A stretch of 64,000 nt of DNA, from assembly GCA_018822105.1 (NCBI GenBank), contig JAHJLB010000023.1, positions 62,001-126,000 on the forward strand. The letters are read 5' to 3'. Both the position numbers and the translations under genes were made by a program. The DNA comes from Pseudomonadota bacterium. GTDB lineage: Bacteria > Desulfobacterota > Desulfovibrionia > Desulfovibrionales > Desulfovibrionaceae. This document shows positions 61,921 through 64,000 of the stretch, in pieces; positions within the stretch are counted from its first letter, which is position 1, and every line of letters starts with the position of its first letter. Below the pieces are notes generated by a model. It searched no databases, was not told the origin of the DNA, and saw nothing but the letters and a program-made list of their open reading frames with translations.

Positions 61921-64000
61921 ATGTCCGACATCTCCCACCGCCGCCGCATCACCGTCACCGGGCAGGTGCAGGGCGTGGGCTTCCGCCCCTTCGTCTACCG
62001 CCTGGCCCAGGACATAGGCCTGGCGGGCATGGTGCGCAACGCCCCGGAGGGCGTCGTCATCGAGCTGCAAGGCAGCCCGCGCCGCCTGGACGAGTTCCTG
62101 CGCAGGCTGGAGCCCGAGCAGCCGCCGCTTTCGCGCATCATGCGCGTGAGCACCCAGGACATCCCCCCCGAGGACGGGGCCGGCGCCTTTGAAATCCACA
62201 AGAGCACCGGCGGCACGGGGCACGACGTGCTCATCAGCCCGGACATCAGCACCTGCGCGGACTGCCTGGCCGAACTCACCGACAAGAACGACCGCCGCTT
62301 CCTCTACCCGTTCACCAACTGCACCAACTGCGGCCCGCGCTTCACCATCACGCGCTCCATCCCCTACGACCGGCCCAACACCTCCATGGGCTGCTTCCCC
62401 CTGTGCGCGGACTGCGAGCGCGAGTACAACGATCCGGCCGACCGGCGCTTCCACGCCCAGCCCAACGCCTGTCCGGTCTGCGGCCCCAAGGTCTGGCTGT
62501 CCGACCGCTCCGGCTCGGTGGTGGCCCGGCGCGACGAGGCCATGCGCAAGCTGGCGGCCATCCTGATGCAGGGCGGCATCGCCGCGGTGAAGGGCCTGGG
62601 CGGCTTCCACCTGGTCTGCGACGCCACCAGCCAGGCCGCCGTGACGGATCTGCGGCGGCGCAAGAACCGGCCGCACAAGCCCCTGGCCGTCATGGTGCCG
62701 GACCTGGCCACGGCCCGGCAGCTGGCCCACATCGGCCCCGCGGAGGAGGCCTGGCTCACCGGGCATGTGCGGCCCATCGTGCTGTGCCCCAGGCGGCGCG
62801 GCGCGCCTTTGGCCTCGGCCGTGGCCCCGGACGCCGACCAGGTGGGGCTCATGCTGCCGTACACGCCCCTGCACCATGTGCTCTTCCGGCGCTTCGGGCG
62901 GCTTTTGCAGCAGGAGCGCCAGAACATGCCCGCCGCCCTGGTCATGACCTCGGGCAACGTCAGCGACGAGCCCATCTGCCTGGGCAACCGCGAGGCCCTG
63001 GGCCGCCTGGCGGAAATTGCAGACATCTTCATGTTCCACAACCGCGACATCCTCCTGCGCACCGACGACTCGGTGCTGCGCATCGCGCCCGGCAGCGGCC
63101 AGCCGCTCCTGCTGCGCCGGGCCAGGGGGTTTGCGCCCCAGCCGGTGTTCCTCCCGGAGTCCGGACCCAGCGTGCTGGGCCTGGGGCCGGAGCTCAAGTG
63201 CACCCTCACCCTGACCAAGGGCGACAAGGCCTTTGTGAGCCAGCACCTGGGCGACATGCAGAACATCGAGACCCTGGGCTTCCACCACGAGATCGTGGAG
63301 CATTTCCAGGACATCCTGCAGACCGACCCGGTGCTCGTGGTGCGCGACCAGCACCCCAACTACCTGACCACCAGCGTGGCCCAGGAGATGGCGCGCAAGA
63401 CCGGCGTCGAGGCAACCTTCCTGCAGCACCATTTCGCCCACGCCCATGCCGTGCTGGCCGAAAACGCGCACCAGGGGCCGGCCCTCTGCCTGGCCCTGGA
63501 CGGCACGGGCTTCGGCCCCAGCCAGCCCAACCTGGGCTTCAGCGCCAGCTGGAGCATCTGGGGCGGGGAATGCCTGCTGGTGGACACCAGGGACCTGCGG
63601 CACAGCCGCCTGGGGCATCTGGCCGAATTCAGCCTGCCCGGCGGGGAGGCTGCGGTGCACGAGCCCTGGCGCCTGGCCCAGTCCCTGCTCTGGGAGCTGG
63701 ACCTCGAGGAGAGCGGCCAGGACGACACCCCACCCTGGCCCTGGCTGCCCGAATTCGAGCAGGCCAGCCGCTTTCTGCCGCAGCTGCTGCGAAAGAACCT
63801 GAACTGCCCGCTGACCTCCAGCTGCGGACGGCTCTTTGACGCCGTTTCGGCCATGCTCGGCCTGTGCCTGCGCACGACCTACGAGGGCCAGGCGGCCATC
63901 ATGCTGGAGCAGGCCCAGGACCACAGCATCCCCTTTGCCGATGCCGTGGCCTACCCCTGCCCGCTGCTGAAGCGGGAGGGCAGCGCGCGCCTGGGCGGCG
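61921..64000 (+). CDS. hypF: Carbamoyltransferase HypF (N-terminal 693 codons, runs off window)
   Basis: Makes the thiocyanate/cyanide precursor on HypE for [NiFe]-hydrogenase active sites, from carbamoyl phosphate and ATP. AAGGAG is 5-6 nt before the ATG. The acylphosphatase domain (residues 8-95; GQVQGVGFRPFVYRL) comes first. Two zinc fingers follow (CADC...CTNC and CADC...CPVC), then the YrdC-like domain (AAVKGLGGFHLVCDATSQAA) and the Kae1-like domain. The frame is still open at 64000, so the C-terminus lies outside. Confidence 0.95.
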   Translation, partial: MSDISHRRRITVTGQVQGVGFRPFVYRLAQDIGLAGMVRNAPEGVVIELQGSPRRLDEFLRRLEPEQPPLSRIMRVSTQDIPPEDGAGAFEIHKSTGGTGHDVLISPDISTCADCLAELTDKNDRRFLYPFTNCTNCGPRFTITRSIPYDRPNTSMGCFPLCADCEREYNDPADRRFHAQPNACPVCGPKVWLSDRSGSVVARRDEAMRKLAAILMQGGIAAVKGLGGFHLVCDATSQAAVTDLRRRKNRPHKPLAVMVPDLATARQLAHIGPAEEAWLTGHVRPIVLCPRRRGAPLASAVAPDADQVGLMLPYTPLHHVLFRRFGRLLQQERQNMPAALVMTSGNVSDEPICLGNREALGRLAEIADIFMFHNRDILLRTDDSVLRIAPGSGQPLLLRRARGFAPQPVFLPESGPSVLGLGPELKCTLTLTKGDKAFVSQHLGDMQNIETLGFHHEIVEHFQDILQTDPVLVVRDQHPNYLTTSVAQEMARKTGVEATFLQHHFAHAHAVLAENAHQGPALCLALDGTGFGPSQPNLGFSASWSIWGGECLLVDTRDLRHSRLGHLAEFSLPGGEAAVHEPWRLAQSLLWELDLEESGQDDTPPWPWLPEFEQASRFLPQLLRKNLNCPLTSSCGRLFDAVSAMLGLCLRTTYEGQAAIMLEQAQDHSIPFADAVAYPCPLLKREGSARLGG

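Overview
This 64 kb, high-GC window looks like the chromosome of a delta-proteobacterial anaerobe close to Desulfovibrio. This is an inference from futalosine-type menaquinone genes (mqnC, mqnA), a hydrogenase maturation gene (hypF), a translation cluster with C+ zinc-type S4, S14 and L36, and the overall style of the proteins. There is no sign of a mobile element, CRISPR array, prophage or rRNA operon.

Layout. 1-2,000: mqnC-mqnA on the plus strand. 2,006-34,457: one continuous minus-strand block. Read in transcription order it holds tRNA-Thr(UGU), tRNA-Tyr, tRNA-Gly and tRNA-Thr(GGU), then tuf, rpmG, tRNA-Trp, secE, nusG, rplKAJL and rpoBC. The str operon (rpsL, rpsG, fusA), the S10 operon, the spc operon with secY-map and the alpha operon follow, ending at rplQ with a strong intrinsic terminator and then a LysR regulator. 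34,690-37,681: dus, ispH and cheV on the plus strand. 37,764-45,793: a minus-strand block of rlmE, yebC, ruvCAB and tatA, then a long leader followed by an MgtE-like cytoplasmic sensor and an NRAMP-like permease, then a ferredoxin-nitroreductase. 45,849-47,842: a CgeB-like glycosyltransferase and a 55-residue membrane protein. 47,925-57,940: two divergent sodium:solute symporter modules, each with its own small membrane partner (DUF485 or DUF4212) and its own cNMP/CBS/DUF294 nucleotidyltransferase; the right-hand one adds a DEDDh exonuclease and a small membrane protein. 58,155-64,000: a GT9 glycosyltransferase, two small helical proteins, a DUF362 protein and the start of hypF, which runs off the window.

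How it works together. Half of the window is the transcription and translation core. Internal controls are visible: a TTGACA promoter before rpsL, an L10-type leader before rplJ, and a long hairpin between rplL and rpoB. The flanks carry DNA repair (ruvABC), Tat export, chemotaxis (cheV), isoprenoid synthesis (ispH) and nutrient or ion uptake.

The most unusual part is the leader at 41,256-41,670 in front of the MgtE-like/NRAMP-like pair. A candidate promoter is followed by a 31-codon frame beginning Met-Asp-Asp-Pro. A second, 56-codon frame has a near-perfect Shine-Dalgarno sequence that overlaps a hairpin, and its stop codon overlaps the start codon of the sensor gene. By analogy with enterobacterial mgtL this could be a magnesium-responsive leader, but that is a hypothesis. 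The second point of interest is the pair of symporter/nucleotidyltransferase modules placed back to back around a 982-bp gene-free region.
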